Shown piece after piece: positions 21,410 through 33,239 of a stretch of DNA of 64,000 nucleotides; position 1 is the first letter of the stretch, and each line of letters starts with the position of its first letter. The stretch covers positions 243,909,797-243,973,796 of the forward strand of contig CM037879.1 of the NCBI GenBank assembly GCA_021292165.1. The letters are read 5' to 3'. The position numbers and the translations under genes were made by a program. This DNA is from Shinisaurus crocodilurus. Taxonomy: Eukaryota; Chordata; Lepidosauria; Squamata; Shinisauridae. The notes under the pieces were generated by a model that did no database searches, was not told the origin of the DNA, and worked only from the letters and a program-made list of their open reading frames with translations.

Positions 21410-22154
21410 CAGAATAAAGTCACTGATTCCTATTCAATCTCTATTCCTGTTCAATGATGTGTCAGATACCACAACAGGAAGTTCACACCACAGTGCTAAC
21501 TATTAAGCTTTTTAAAGAATATCCAGAGAATCTAAGGGGACCTTCATTTTATGTGATCATAAAACTAAAAATAGAGTATAAATGGAACCTCTTTAGTAAA
21601 AGACCTTTAATTTCATATGCATATCTTTTCAAAGTCCTTTTGTCAAGTATTTACAGCTACCAGCTGAGACAATCATAGCTATCCTAGACAAACAACAAAC
21701 TAATGTTTTATGACTTTAATTTTCTGAACAAATTAAACCATGGTAAATGAGAGCACATGGGAATAATTTCTGAATGGCTGAGCAGAAATGCAGACTTTAC
21801 ATTTTGATCAAATGAGCTGTCCAGGACTGCAAATTAAAAGCTGACATTATGCTTTGCTCAAAAGTTCATGTTAACTGCGTGTGGAGCATTTCAAATTATT
21901 ACTGGGTACAATATATGGAAATGCCATTGCCATAAAATGCACCCATTACAATAGTTAATACCAGTGTGCCAGTCAGAAACAATTTATAATTTCCAGGAGC
22001 AAAATCCCCAGGTGCCAATCTATTTGCTTTCCCTCCAAATTTATATCTTCTATATTTGTTCTGTGTCCACTGCAGGGATGCCATACACTCTTTACAGGCA
22101 AGCTGCAGGATGCTTAGACTCCCCCTCCCCCGTCCCTCATACATATCATAGTCA
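21410..22154. other. No gene seen
   Basis: AT-rich sequence without recognised repeats. Confidence 0.4.
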
Positions 22155-22668
22155 AATCTATCTAATGAACAAGGAGTTGCACTGGCTACCAGTTGCTTGA
22201 CGGGCCAAATTCAAGGTGTTGGTTTTGACCTTTAAAACCCTATACGGCTCCGGTCCAGCTTATCTCAAGGAGCGCCTCCAGGCTCCAGCAACATCAAGTA
22301 GGCTGCTCAACAAGGTCTGCCACAGACGGCCTTCTCCTTGTCCCATCAGCCAGAGCAGCCAGGCTGGTGGGGACTAGGAAGAGGGCCTTTTCTGTGGCAG
22401 CCCACAAGTTATGGAACTCCCTCCCCAGTGACCTTCGCCATGCCCCCTCTTGATGAACTTCCACCGGGCTTTAAAAACATGGCTTTTCAGGCGGGAATAT
22501 GGGGTGGGTTAGGATTTCTTTTAAAAACTCTTATATTGTTTTAATTGTGTTTTAATTGTGTTTTAATGATGTTTTATTGCATTTTATCTTGATTGTACAT
22601 CGCCCAGGGGGGCCTGGTGACCAGTCAGATGGGCGATTTAAAAATATAATAAATAAATAAATAAAAAT
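22155..22668 (+). mobile_element. L2 LINE 3' fragment
   Basis: It starts in the C-terminal ORF2 codons ('ttgcactggctaccagttg'), runs through 'ggcttttcaggcgggaatat' and ends in the L2-type 3' UTR ('gtacatcgcccagg', 'cagatgggcga') with an (AATA)n tail. It is collinear with 58400-58880 and, inverted, with 48266-48482. Confidence 0.8.
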
Positions 22669-22739
22669 ATATTAATTACTATTGTTCAAAATGTTAAAGA
22701 TTACTGTGCTATAGCCGTTATTTGGGGCCTTTAACCTTT

Positions 22740-22977
22740 TTTTAGGATTAGTCAGGACTCAGGAGTAGCTTCAAAATGACTTCTGATTTTTCTTATTGCT
22801 GATTGTTTAAAATTGTTTAGATATATGTGTGTCTTTGTGTGTGCTGTCTGTTATACGTTTGTATGTAAATGGTTCTTATACTACGTAGAATGTATTTTTA
22901 AGGTTTTTAATTTTTGTAAACCGCTCAGAGAGCTTTGGCTATTGGGTGGTATAGAAATGTAATAAATGAATGAAATG
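22740..22977 (+). repeat. LINE 3' tail of another subfamily
   Basis: 'tttttgtaaaccgctcagag', 'gctattgggtggtatagaaa' and 'tgtaataaatgaatg' match a common reptile LINE terminus also seen at 40375-40402. The 5' part is not recognisable. Confidence 0.55.
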
Positions 22978-24015
22978 AACTGATTAGGTATTCTAATTTC
23001 AAAGAATTCAGAAGAGGATGATTTTAGAGAATCTTAGGACTCATCTGTCTTCAAAGAGCAGACCTAAGGTTAGTGACCATCTTTTTCTGCACTCATCACA
23101 TCTTCAGCTGAGAAGATAACCTGTGGTGAATGTTCCTGTTCCACATAGTTACCTTCTGATGAACTCCCTTCTCTGCTCATTGGCTCTTGCTGACCCTGTA
23201 AATACTTCCAGGACACTCTTCAACTCTTTCTTAAGCATGGGGCAGAACTAGACAGCATGAGAAAGACTCAAGATTTCCAACCCCGTGTTTCCCCCCAAAA
23301 ATTAATGTGGCAGGATGTTCATCCAAGGGAGAATCAGGGTGCGATGACAGTGCTTATTTTTTTCCCTACCTGTTGATTGATGGCTCCCTCCCTAGCCATT
23401 TTAAATTTATTTTCCCACTAGCCAGATTTCAAAACTAGAAGCCTGGCTAAGAGAAAAGTGCCTAGGAGCAAGCACAGAATCAGTGGGCACAGGAGGAGTG
23501 AAACAGCCTTCCTTCCTATTTGCCAATCTTCCCCTCCCCCACCTATCCTCCTTTTAAGTGCCCCCATGTTCACATTCCCATCATTTTGGCAATGTGGGTT
23601 TCTGAACATGTATTCCCTGAATTAACATTTAGTTCTGCCATAATTCTGAGTTCATGGCTCTTTGTTCCTGTCTCTAGGGGATCCAAGGAGCAAATCTCCC
23701 TGTTAAAGCATGCACCTGTCTGCCAAGAAGGAGGTGGACAGTGGAGCAACACTTTCCCACCTGCAGTTCAAACCCAAAAGAAGCAGACTCTACTTCAGTT
23801 CTTAGTACAGTATGTGGGGATTCTGCTAGGCAAGAATAATCAATCAGACTCTGGTAAGAGAAGGGAAAGGATTGCTGGATGGGACGGTTTACAAGGCTTG
23901 TATGGTTGTGGCTTAAAAGGGCATGAAAAATAGCCAGAAAGGTGGGAGTGGGATAGAGTGTGAGTATGGGTGGGAATAATTTCACCACTGAGAACACTTT
24001 ACAAGACTGCTTTGG
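22978..24015. other. No gene seen
   Basis: Two overlapping opposite frames at about 23520-24069 are ordinary and unsupported. No transposon recognised. Confidence 0.4.
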
Positions 24016-24437
24016 GCGCCATCCAATGTGGCTGCCTGTAATACTCCAAAGTTGGAGGATGACGGGCATTCAATGGAAGGCGGGCATTCAATGGAGAAGC
24101 CCTCTAAAACACTTTGATGGCCGATTTCTGCCATCTAAATGTTTCTCCCCTCCTTACGAGGAGGAGAGGCTGAGGCACCACCGGGATTCTTAAGAGGATG
24201 GTGGTGCCTCGCTCCTCCCCTCTCCGCCCTCCCACCCCAGCTCTGAAGACAGTTGTCCATCTTCAGAGCTGCAGCCAGTGCGGAAAGAACTGTGCCAGCT
24301 GTGGGGATGGAGGGGGTCCCTCCGAGGCCAGAGTCCCAGCTCTGACCTCAGAAGGCATTTCTGAGGTTGGAGCTGGGACTCCAACCTATCCTATGGCCCC
24401 CCCAGACAATGTTGGGGAGGGCATAGGATTGCACCCT
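24016..24437. mobile_element. Long PIF/Harbinger-like MITE, left end uncertain
   Basis: The right end GCATAGGATTGCACCC is followed by TTA (24438-24440). A left end GGGCGCCATCC near 24014-24024 fits the family, but no matching TTA abuts it. The interior ('gcggaaagaactgtgccagc', 'tgacctcag') resembles 1159-1602 and 47747-48195 in inverted order. Confidence 0.45.
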
Positions 24438-24440
24438 TTA

Positions 24441-25790
24441 TGTATTTACTTACTTGAGTAGATTTCTATTTAACTAAACATTAATATTTCCAGGACAATT
24501 ATAATAAAAAGAACAATTACAATAAAAGCTTCACATTAATAAAACAGCAGTCAATAAAACAGGCTAGAATAGAGCTGTGTCACCTAAAGAATTGGGAGCA
24601 GAGCTATAGCCAGAGCACCTGCCCCTCACATTCGGTGTATATTTTCCCTTAGTCTTCTGGGAACATTCATGAAAAATACTAACATCAAAGATATCATCAA
24701 GCACCACTAGAGTTGTTGTTCAACATTACTCAGAGATACAGGCTGGAAAAAAGTGGCTTTCATTTTCTCTCTGTGCATGCTGTGAGACAAAGGTGGTTTC
24801 TAACTGAATAAATACTTAATCAGTGATGAATTACACCCTGTATGACTCTAATTGCTCTGGCTACTCCATCTAATTCAGTATCTAATATAGATTGTCTTGA
24901 ATTAATCAGCTTGACAATTTTGTTAAATTGCAATATTTTTAAATAGAACAAATCAGCTATCAGCACATATTGTTCAAGTGCATTCAATGAAAACATTGGA
25001 AGGTAACATGACATCTTCCAGAATGGTCATCATACTCCAGGAGACAAGCTGCTAATACCTGCCTGTCCCAGTTTGTGACAATTTGTAAATGGATCATTAT
25101 AGTAGCTTGAAAGCTCCATAAATCTACCAATTATTCTTCTGTTGCAATTGGCACTTGACCTAAACGCAAAGGCAGCAGTGTAGACTTCAGAATATGAACT
25201 TCACCAAAACTCATCTTTTTAAAATTGATGTGCATTGAGGCCCTGGGACAAATGAAAAGGAACTCAACTCATCCACATGCCAGTGGTTAGTTCTGGCAAA
25301 CTAATGAGTCCTTCCTTCCTCAAGACATGTGTCTGGAAATTCACTTTGACAAGCGACTGTGAAAAAATACATATCCCTAAACAAGAATAAATAGAATCCC
25401 AGTGTCTAATTCTGTCATGGAGAAATTATTGCAACTTCCAACATAGCAAGAAGAGAGGTTTGAGGAAGACAGTAGTCAACTATGTCATTGATGTTTACAG
25501 CTCTGGCTTTATGTTATGTAGTCAGGCATTGATGGGTAAATGGAAGAAACAAAAAGAAAAATCTCATGCTAGATCCGCACTTAGCCATGAAGTGCACTAG
25601 TCAGCCGGCCAGACAGACAGATAGATGAATGACCCTGGGTCAGCCACTGTCTCTCAGCCTAAACTACTCCACAGGGTTATTGTAAGGATACAGTGGTGTT
25701 TGGGGGAACAATGTATGGCACCTTGAGCTCTTTGGCAACACAATACAGCCCTTTAAATCGAGGACTATCCTCTGTAAAGTAGGAAACCTG
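24441..25790. other. No gene seen; old SINE remnant
   Basis: Mostly featureless. At 25625-25740 'ctgggtcagccactgtctctcagcct' and 'ccacagggttattgtaaggat' look like an old Sauria-type SINE body. Confidence 0.4.
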
Positions 25791-25792
25791 GT

Positions 25793-26212
25793 GTGAAGAA
25801 ATGCCCTTTATATAGCTGTTGGTGTTATGTAATGGTTACTTTGTCTGGGCTTTGTGAGGCTACAGTGTATCTGTATCTGAGTAGCCCTGAGGCCTTGTTT
25901 TGTTACTGTCAAAAGACCTGTATAGTGGTTGCTAATGATGTTCTGAAGGGAGAAAGAGAGACAGTTGCTTTGAATATTGTTAGATGGGACCTGGATCAGG
26001 TAAATTCAATTCTGATTGGCTGGGGATTCTAGCTAAGTGGAAAAGAGTGGTTGGGAAATGACAGTTAAGGTATGACAGTTGGAGTTAGTCAAGTAGTCTA
26101 AGAGGGAAAAGGTGTGCTGGTTGGTGCACCATGTTATAAAAGGACTAGGAGAAAGCTGAGGAGATGTTACATTTCAAGGGCTCCAGGGTTTTCAGTTCCC
26201 TGTAGGATTCCT
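25793..26212 (+). mobile_element. LTR-like segment, left part (split by L1)
   Basis: It begins TGTGAAGAAATG and carries a TATAAA at 26135-26140 ('gttataaaaggactagg'). It is then interrupted at 26212 by the L1 insertion and resumes at 30565. The partner half carries an AATAAA signal (31220-31225). Promoter and polyadenylation signal in this order suggest an LTR about 1.1 kb long. Outer ends are not exact. Confidence 0.5.
26196..26212. repeat. 17-bp target duplication, left copy
   Basis: TTCCCTGTAGGATTCCT here is repeated exactly at 30548-30564 on the far side of the L1 element. Confidence 0.9.
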
Positions 26213-29200
26213 TTTTTTTTAAAAAAAAATATTTTATTTATTTTTTCAAAACAACTTATAACAAAAAAAATATTTAACAAAATACAAAATTATCACACAA
26301 ATATAACATAATCAACATACAATAAATCATAAAGTGCTCTCCCCCACCCTCCAAGGGACCAATTAATATACTTCTATCCTCTTGATCAAATAAAGTCTAA
26401 ATTCCAAAGATATAACATATCCTGACAAGGCATGTTACCCTTCCCCTTTATTAATACATAGTCTAGTAATTGATTCCATATCTCCATAAAATTATTCTTC
26501 TTTAGCAATCCTTTTTTGCATTTGATACTACTAGTTAGTTTATCATTTAGGGCTATATCCCAAACTTCCTTATACCAGTCTGTTATTAGGAAAACATGTT
26601 GTACTTTCCAATTAATCGCTATCATTAGCCTGGCCGCAGTTAACAAGTTTACAATTAACTCCTTCGTATTTTGATCACAAATAAGTTTCTCAGTTATTGA
26701 TAACAATGCTAATTTTGGACAGACCTCTAAATTAGTACCAATAATTTTCGATATTTCTGTAAAAACCTCTCGCCAAAACACCAATACATTTTTACAACTC
26801 CACCACATATGAGCATATGTCCCTTTTTCCTGACATCCTCTCCAACAAAATGCAGAACAATTATTATCTATTCTATTTAATCTTACTGGAGTTAAATACC
26901 ATCTCCAAATTAGTTTATAAAAAATTTCCTTTATCCTAATTGACATCATTTTCACAATCCATCTATCCCATATATTATTCCACCCCACCTTCGAGGTCAC
27001 CTCTTCAAATTCATTATCCCATACTGCCTTAAGCTGATCCTCTTGTTCTTTTGCTTTTTGAATCAATCTATATAAATCCCTTGTTATACCTCTTGTTGAT
27101 GCATTACCTGGTAGGCCGTCTCTAGACATGACCATCTTTTCAAAATTAGTTAAATCTCTCTCGTACTCAGTTTTCCTTTTCCATTTCTTCGACCACTGTT
27201 CTAACTGTACTAAATTTAACCACAATAATCTTCTTCTCCCAACAATTTCCATTATTTGATCTCTAGTCCCCATCTTTTCCACCCAATCGGTCAATCTAAT
27301 AACCCTTTCTTCTCTTAGTTTACCCTCCAGCTCTGATCTTAAATTTTCAGGAAAATCCTTAAGAGCTACCACCGGAGTTAATGGAGATATCCCTGGTATA
27401 AATATGCTCTTCATAGTACCCCAAATCATTAACAAATTTCTTAGAAAAGGGTTGTCTATATTTTTTTATCAATTTATTATTATTTTTTTGAAAAAAAATA
27501 TTCCCCAAAGTACTACGTAGTTCACCTGTTTCTAACTCCAACCACATTATTTCTTTAGGGCGTGCTATAATATCCACTATATGTCTTAATTGATTCGCTA
27601 TATAATACCATTTTAAATTCAGCAAACCCAACCCCCCTACTTTTTGTGCTTTATACCATCTTGTTTTAGTAATCCTAGATTTTTTCCCTCCATTACAATA
27701 TGTATTAATAATTGATTGCCAATCTTTAAGTTCCTTATCTGATATCGCACTTGGTATCATCCGAAATAAAAAAATTATCTTTGGCAAAATCTTCATTTTA
27801 ATCAAAGCAATTCTACCAAACCAGGAAAGTCCAGTTTTTTTATACTCCTCTATTTTATTCTTTACCTCATTCTTTAATTTCCTATAATTCTGGTCTCCCA
27901 ATTTATCTATATCTTTTGGAATTACAATTCCTAAATATTTAATTACATTATTAATCTTATAATTACTTTTTTTTTTTACACATTTCAATCTCTTCTCTTT
28001 TACTATAGTTAGTTAAACAACAAAAATTTAGATTTATCCCAATTAATCTGTAGCCCCATTACTTCCCCGAACTCCTTTAAATGATTCTCCACTCTATCCA
28101 TATTTTCCATAGGGTTTTCGATTGTCAAAAGAGTATCATCTGCAAAAAGATTTATTTTTATCTTCTCCCTAATCCCTATCCCACCTATATTTCTATCTTC
28201 TCTAAATACATTTGCTAAAATCTCCATTACCAATGCAAACAAAATAGGCGAAAGGGGACATCCTTGTCTAGTTCCTCGACCTAGGTAAATTTGCTCTGTT
28301 AAACCATCATTTACTACAACTGATGAAACATTTTTTGAATACAATTGATTAACTACTCCTCTAATTCTTTCTCCAAACCCCATAATTTTAATTAAACTTT
28401 TTAATGCTGGCCATTCCACGCAATCAAAGGCTTTGAAAATATCTAACGCTATTACCCCTGCTCTCAATTTATTTTTCTTTATTAAATATATTATATTTAA
28501 AACTCTTCTTGTTAAATCTGCCATTTGTCTTCCTTGCATAAAACCACATTGGTCTATCCCGACATATTTAGTAATAAACTTGTTCATCCTTCTCGCTAAT
28601 ATTGCTGTCATCAATTTTGCATCTTGATTTATTAAGGAAATAGGTCTATAGGAACCTGGCTCCGTTAAGTCCTTCTCTGGCTTCGGGATTAAAATAATCT
28701 TAGATTGCTTCCATGAAGAGGGGATCTCTCCCCTCTCCAAAAAAATATCATTAAATAACCTCTTTAGTCTTGGAACCAACATTTTCTTAAAAACCTTGTA
28801 GTATTCAGCCCCTAAACCATCCAGTCCAGGGGTCTTACCCTCTTTCAGTTTATTTATTGCATATTCTATTTCCAATTCTGAAAAAGGTTGTTCCATAATT
28901 TCTCTATCTTCATCCACTAGTCTAATTTTAAAATGCTTTCCTATATATTCATTAATCCTCTCTTCCGTACACTCTCCAGCCTTATACAATTCTGAATAAA
29001 ATTCATGAAATATTTTTAATTTATCCTGCATTAAATTATGTCCTTTCCCTTTTTTATCTTTAATTACCCCAACTATACTTTTTTCTTTCTTTTTTTGTGT
29101 GGATCTTGCTAACATTTTCGAATTCTATTACTATTTTCAAAAAACTCTCTTTTCAAATAAATCAAGTTTCTCTGAACTTTTTCCAAATCTTTCTTTTCCA

Positions 29201-30547
29201 GCTCTTTCCTTTTAGCTTGTAATTCAGCAAAGACCTTGTTCTCCCTTTCCTTCAAAAACTTCATTTCCAAATCTCTAATCTCCCCTTCTAACTTTTTAGT
29301 AAACTGTTCTTGTTTTTTCCTTAGTATCACACCCTCCCTGATACTTATCCCTCTCATCACTGCCTTCATTGTGTCCCAAACAACAGCTTCAGAGCAGACT
29401 CCCGAATCATTAAGCAACCAAATCTCTCACATTTCCTTTTCTATCTTTGCTATAATATATTTATGCTGTAAAATCTTACAATTCAATCTCCAACTCCTTG
29501 CTTCTCTATAATCCTTCTTTATTTTAATATCCATATTAACTAAAGCATGATACGAAACTTTTATAACACCTATTTCTGAACTCCTCACTCTTGACATCAG
29601 GGACTTGGAAACAAAAATATAATCTATCCTAGAAAAGTTCTTCGTGGCTGGTGAATAATACGTATACCCTCTTTCCAATCCCTTTACCCCTCTCCAAACA
29701 TCAACCAGTCCTTCCTTATTAATTATTTTATTTAATACCGTTATATTATTTCTCTTCTCTTGTCCTGTCGGATTTGATTTATCCATATTTTTGTCCATCA
29801 CCATATTAAAATCCCCAGCCATAATTACCAAACCCTTTTGTGGCTCCCCCATTTCCTTAATCACTTTTTGATAAAATTCTTCTTGATTTTCATTTGGTGC
29901 ATACATATTAACCAATATATATTCTTCACCTCCCAATAATCCAAATATTATAATAAATCTTCCCTTAACATCCTTCTTTACCTTAATCACCTTAAAACCA
30001 CATTTCTTTGAAATAATAATTGCCACCCCTCGTGACTTGGATGAACCATAAGCTCTCTCATGTGTCATAGACCATCGCAGTTTTAATTCATTTACCCCCT
30101 CCTTTGATTGGTGCGTTTCTTGTAAACATATAATATCCACCTTATCCTTGTTGAGGAGTGCTTCAATCCGTCTTTGTTTCAACATGGAACCCAGGCCTTT
30201 AACATTTAAAGTAGCAATTCTCAAATTTGAAACCATCTCAAGTCTTTGTCCATCTTAAATTGCTGGTCCCTATTAGTGAAATAAAACACTACAACACACA
30301 CCCTACCCCTACCCCACACCCTATTACCCCATTCCCTACATATATAAGCATTCCCCCCCTTACCAGCCTTGAAGAAAGTCTTCATGACCCTGGCCTGCCA
30401 CGCCAACAAAAAGGGGGGGGGGAGACAAACCCACCCACCAAGCAACTGACCCGTAGATCCCTCCCAATTAATCTTTTATCCTTATTCATCCAGGTTAATA
30501 CCCTTAAAAAAATTTTTAAAAAAATTAAAAGTAAAACAATAACATTA
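26213..30547 (-). mobile_element. L1 LINE insertion with 17-bp target duplication
   Basis: The 4.3-kb minus-strand insertion is bounded by the exact 17-bp direct repeat at 26196-26212 and 30548-30564. The 3' end is at the left, with a T/A-rich poly-A-type tail (26212-26260) and an A/T-rich 3' UTR. Upstream of ORF2 lie about 310 bp (30237-30547) with G-rich and A-rich tracts but no ORF1, so the copy is 5'-truncated in the inter-ORF region. It landed about 60 bp after the TATA box of an LTR-like segment. Confidence 0.9.
26386..30236 (-). pseudogene. L1 ORF2 (endonuclease and reverse transcriptase), broken
   Basis: ORF2 starts at 30236 (begins MVSNLRIATLNVKGLG). The endonuclease domain (30236-29427) shows LQETH, GDFNMV, RIDYIFVS and a degenerate YHALV at the usual SDH site. 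A TGA then interrupts the frame in register (29429-29427). A linker (29417-29109) and a frameshift lead into the RT domain (29115-28009) with YRPISLINQDAK, ALDIFKAFD, GTRQGCPLSP and the catalytic FADD. After a second frameshift the C-terminal region continues (27988-27359) and after a third (27435-26386), including a CxxxC-like 'CRGCQEKGTYAHMWW' segment. The overall length is close to a complete L1 ORF2. It is inactive because of one nonsense and at least three frameshift changes. Confidence 0.9.
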
Positions 30548-30564
30548 TTCCCTGTAGGATTCCT
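30548..30564. repeat. 17-bp target duplication, right copy
   Basis: Exact copy of 26196-26212. Confidence 0.9.
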
Positions 30565-31255
30565 GTCTGTGAGGACTGGTCCACTCACTGTTGGGTGGAT
30601 GAGTTCAGTACTTTTTATTGCCCCCCTGGGGGAAAAACCAGCCCTTTGATTGACCCCCGCTGTTGGGTGGATGAGTTCAGCACTTTTCATTTCCCCCCAG
30701 GGGGAAAAAAACCACCAGTCCTTTGATTGACCCTAGCTGTAGGGATTGGGCCCACTCTTCCTACAGTGGAGGATCTGGGAACAGATTCTGAGGAAGAGGA
30801 GGAGAAGGAGGAGGAGTTGGAAGGGGGGGAGAGGCACCTGAATCTTCAAGGCCAGGAGCCTTGGAGGTAAACTCTATAGGCAGGGAGGAACAATTGGTGT
30901 CAAATTCCATGGGAAAGCAGTCTGAGCAATCCAATTGGGAGGAGGGTTAATCACTAGCCCTGGGTCAGACATCAGCTAAGGAGGAGGGAACAACTGACAA
31001 ATGTCAGGCGCTCTAAGAGATTGGCTCTTAAGAATAAGGGGTAATTTGAGTCTGGAAGGGAGGAGAGGTTCCCAGTTTGGAATCAATTGCTCAACAATAG
31101 GGCAATCTTCCTTAATGGCTATTATTCATAGATTCAAACTAAGCTTGTCTCCTTGTGATTGACTCTGCAGATCACTTCTTTGTAATTCAAAGCCAGTTTG
31201 CTAGGTTGGCCTCTGTACTAATAAAGCTTTTCTGTTAGAAACTGGCATGTGCATC
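30565..31255 (+). mobile_element. LTR-like segment, right part
   Basis: Continuation of 25793-26212 after removing the L1. It contains an imperfect tandem duplication (30588-30736), an acidic GA-rich stretch (30775-30835) and AATAAA at 31220-31225 followed by a GT-rich region, as expected for an LTR polyadenylation site. Confidence 0.5.
30588..30736. repeat. Imperfect tandem duplication, about 72-77 bp unit
   Basis: Each unit starts 'tgttgggtggatgagttcag' and ends 'cctttgattgacc'; the second unit differs by small insertions. It lies in the R/U5-like side of the split LTR. Confidence 0.8.
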
Positions 31256-31405
31256 TTCTTGGAAAGAGGAGGGGAAGTACGGCCTCACTAGCCCCATCTT
31301 GGTTTCTCTTTCTTGGTCACATGAGAGTGAGATGGAATGTTGAGATGTACACCAGTTGCTGAGGACTCGGGCTGTTGCACTCATCATGTCCTGCTTGAGG
31401 GTTTC

Positions 31406-31633
31406 CCAGTGTGGCGTAGTGGTGAAAGTGTTGGACTGGGACTCAGGAGATCCGGGTTCTAGTCCCCGCTCGGCCATGAAACTCACTGGGTGACTTTGGG
31501 TCAGTCACTGACTCTCAGCCTAACCTACCTCACAGGGTTGTTGTGAGGATAAAATGGAGAGGAGGAGGACTATGTAAGCCGCCTTGGGTTCCTTGCGGGG
31601 AAAAAAGGCGGGGTATAAATATAACAAATAAAA
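31406..31633 (+). mobile_element. Sauria-type tRNA-derived SINE, full length
   Basis: 'gtgtggcgtagtggtgaaag' (A box) and 'ccgggttctagtcc' (B box) begin the head. The body and 'ggtataaatataacaaataa' tail follow. Sequence is close to the other copies, so a fairly young insertion. Confidence 0.85.
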
Positions 31634-31647
31634 TGGGCAGCCGGTTG

Positions 31648-31724
31648 GCCACTGTGTGTGTGCATGTCCTTATGTTCATATGGACATGCGTGCGTACGTG
31701 TGCGTACGTATGCACACGCACCCC
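31648..31724. repeat. Alternating purine-pyrimidine tract
   Basis: 'gtgtgtgtgcatgtc' through 'gcgtgcgtacgtgtgcgtac' to 'gcacacgcacc' alternates purine and pyrimidine for most of its length and is partly self-complementary. Confidence 0.7.
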
Positions 31725-32244
31725 CCCTCCCTACCTGGTTATCCATATTACACTTAACACAACACAATGCTGTTCAGTATGTTCCAGTCCTATCAGGGTC
31801 TCAAAAATGGAGAAGGGAAAGTTCCTACCAACAAGAACGGGTGGATCTACAGGACACTAATATTATAAACTGTTGATGTAACAATGACAGATATCTAAAT
31901 CTTTTCTCCCCCTGCCCCCACAGAAGGGCAGCTGTCCCTGATGTTCCCTTGCTACTGTTGGTGGAATATATGACTGCATAGCAAAACAGGGTCTATTCCA
32001 ACTTCCCTTATGCACTTTGCAGTTCCTCAATTTTTTAATAGTGCTCCCAATTGAAAATACTACCCAAATCAAAATGTGCAACTTCAAAGGAAAGGGTTGG
32101 AAAGTAAGCTCATCTCTGACATAGTAAGTTTTGATAGGATTCATATGCTTTCAGTTTTGACATACATGCACATGTGAAATGAAGTGTCACAGTTTGAATT
32201 TAAACTGGCTGTCTGCCAGGGCAATGCTATAAATCTACTCACAA
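31725..32244. other. No gene seen
   Basis: Ordinary sequence without recognised repeats. Confidence 0.4.
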
Positions 32245-32252
32245 CTAAGCTC

Positions 32253-33230
32253 CAGGGATAGGGACTCGGACTCGAGGACTCGACTCGTGAGTCGGACTGA
32301 GTCCTCCCTCTGACTCGACTTGGACTCGAGTCCCAATATTTTTAATGGGACTTGAGACTCGACTCGGGACTCGAGACCAAGGACTCTTCAACATCCCTGG
32401 GCTGTGCCAGAAGGAGTGGAGAGGAGCGTGATTGCCGGTGAAGAGCGCATGGAAGCGAGGTGTGTCGCTGCTCGGCCACTATGGACTGCTACCAGGACTG
32501 CAGCCCCAACAGTGTGTCAAGATTTATTTTGATTGATGTGTTGCGTACTTGGGAGACGCAGAAGAAGGACCTGAGATTACTCTGCGTGGCTGCTCTGAGT
32601 GTGTTTCTGGTTCCAGCAAGTTCATCACCAGTGGAGCGGGTGTTCAGTGAGGGTGGAATTGTGATGAGACCTCACCGTTCCAGAATGGGGGCCAAACATT
32701 TAGAAAAAATCATGTTCCTCAAATGCAACATGGATAAGTTTTAGGAAGTACAGCAAGTTTATTTTTTAAAATCATTTTTCTAAAATGCAACCTTTCAGAC
32801 ATTTTGGGTTTGGCTGCCTCTGCCTGCCTGTCTGGGGTCCCCAGCCTCCTCTGCCTGCCTGGTCTCTTCTTGACCAGTTCAACAGTTGAATTGTCCAAGA
32901 CAAAGGCCTCTGCCTGCCTGCTTCGGGGTTCCCTGCCTCCTCTGCCTGCCTGGTTATTTTGGGTTTTTCTGCCTGGTCTGTTCTTGCCAAAATCAGTTGC
33001 AGAGTTTTGAAATAAAAAGGCACACTTGTGCCTAGAATTTATTTAAACCACACATCTGAAGTAGCCTTATTTTGTTGGGAAAACACCCCATTGATTTTAA
33101 TAGGGACTCGTGGAGTCAGCTTTGGGAGTGACTCGTGACTTGTGACTCACCATTTTGGACCTCGGACTCGGACTCGAGACTCGGGTCCAAAGACTCGTGA
33201 CTCGAGACCAAGGACTCTTCAACATCCCTG
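32253..33230 (+). mobile_element. hAT-type element with GACTCG subterminal repeats, copy 1
   Basis: The ends CAGGGATA and CATCCCTG are bracketed by an exact 8-bp duplication CTAAGCTC (32245-32252 and 33231-33238). Both subterminal regions are built from many GACTCG/CGAGTC motifs, as expected for transposase-binding repeats. Unusually the right-end sequence is also present inside, ending at 32399, so a 147-bp mini-element sits at the left end. The interior holds a transposase C-terminal remnant (32460-32744) and a 'ctgcctgcctg'-rich region. Copy 2 is at 62402-63623. Confidence 0.85.
32460..32744 (+). pseudogene. hAT transposase C-terminal dimerisation domain remnant
   Basis: The frame ends with a region of the hATC type: a run of small hydrophobic residues, then PASSSPVERVFSEGG, the RSRM block and a LEKIMFLKCN close before the stop at 32744. 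This matches the C-terminal dimerisation segment of hAT transposases; the catalytic RNase H-like part is missing. It is therefore non-autonomous. Copy 2 retains only the last 40 or so residues (62640-62769). Confidence 0.75.
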
Positions 33231-33239
33231 CTAAGCTCC

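Noticed and set aside
23520..24069. Two opposite open frames of more than 130 codons
   Set aside because: They shadow each other, lack protein-like features and have no transcript signals.
31406..31480. tRNA gene
   Set aside because: A and B boxes are present, but no cloverleaf closes and the sequence continues as a Sauria-type SINE.
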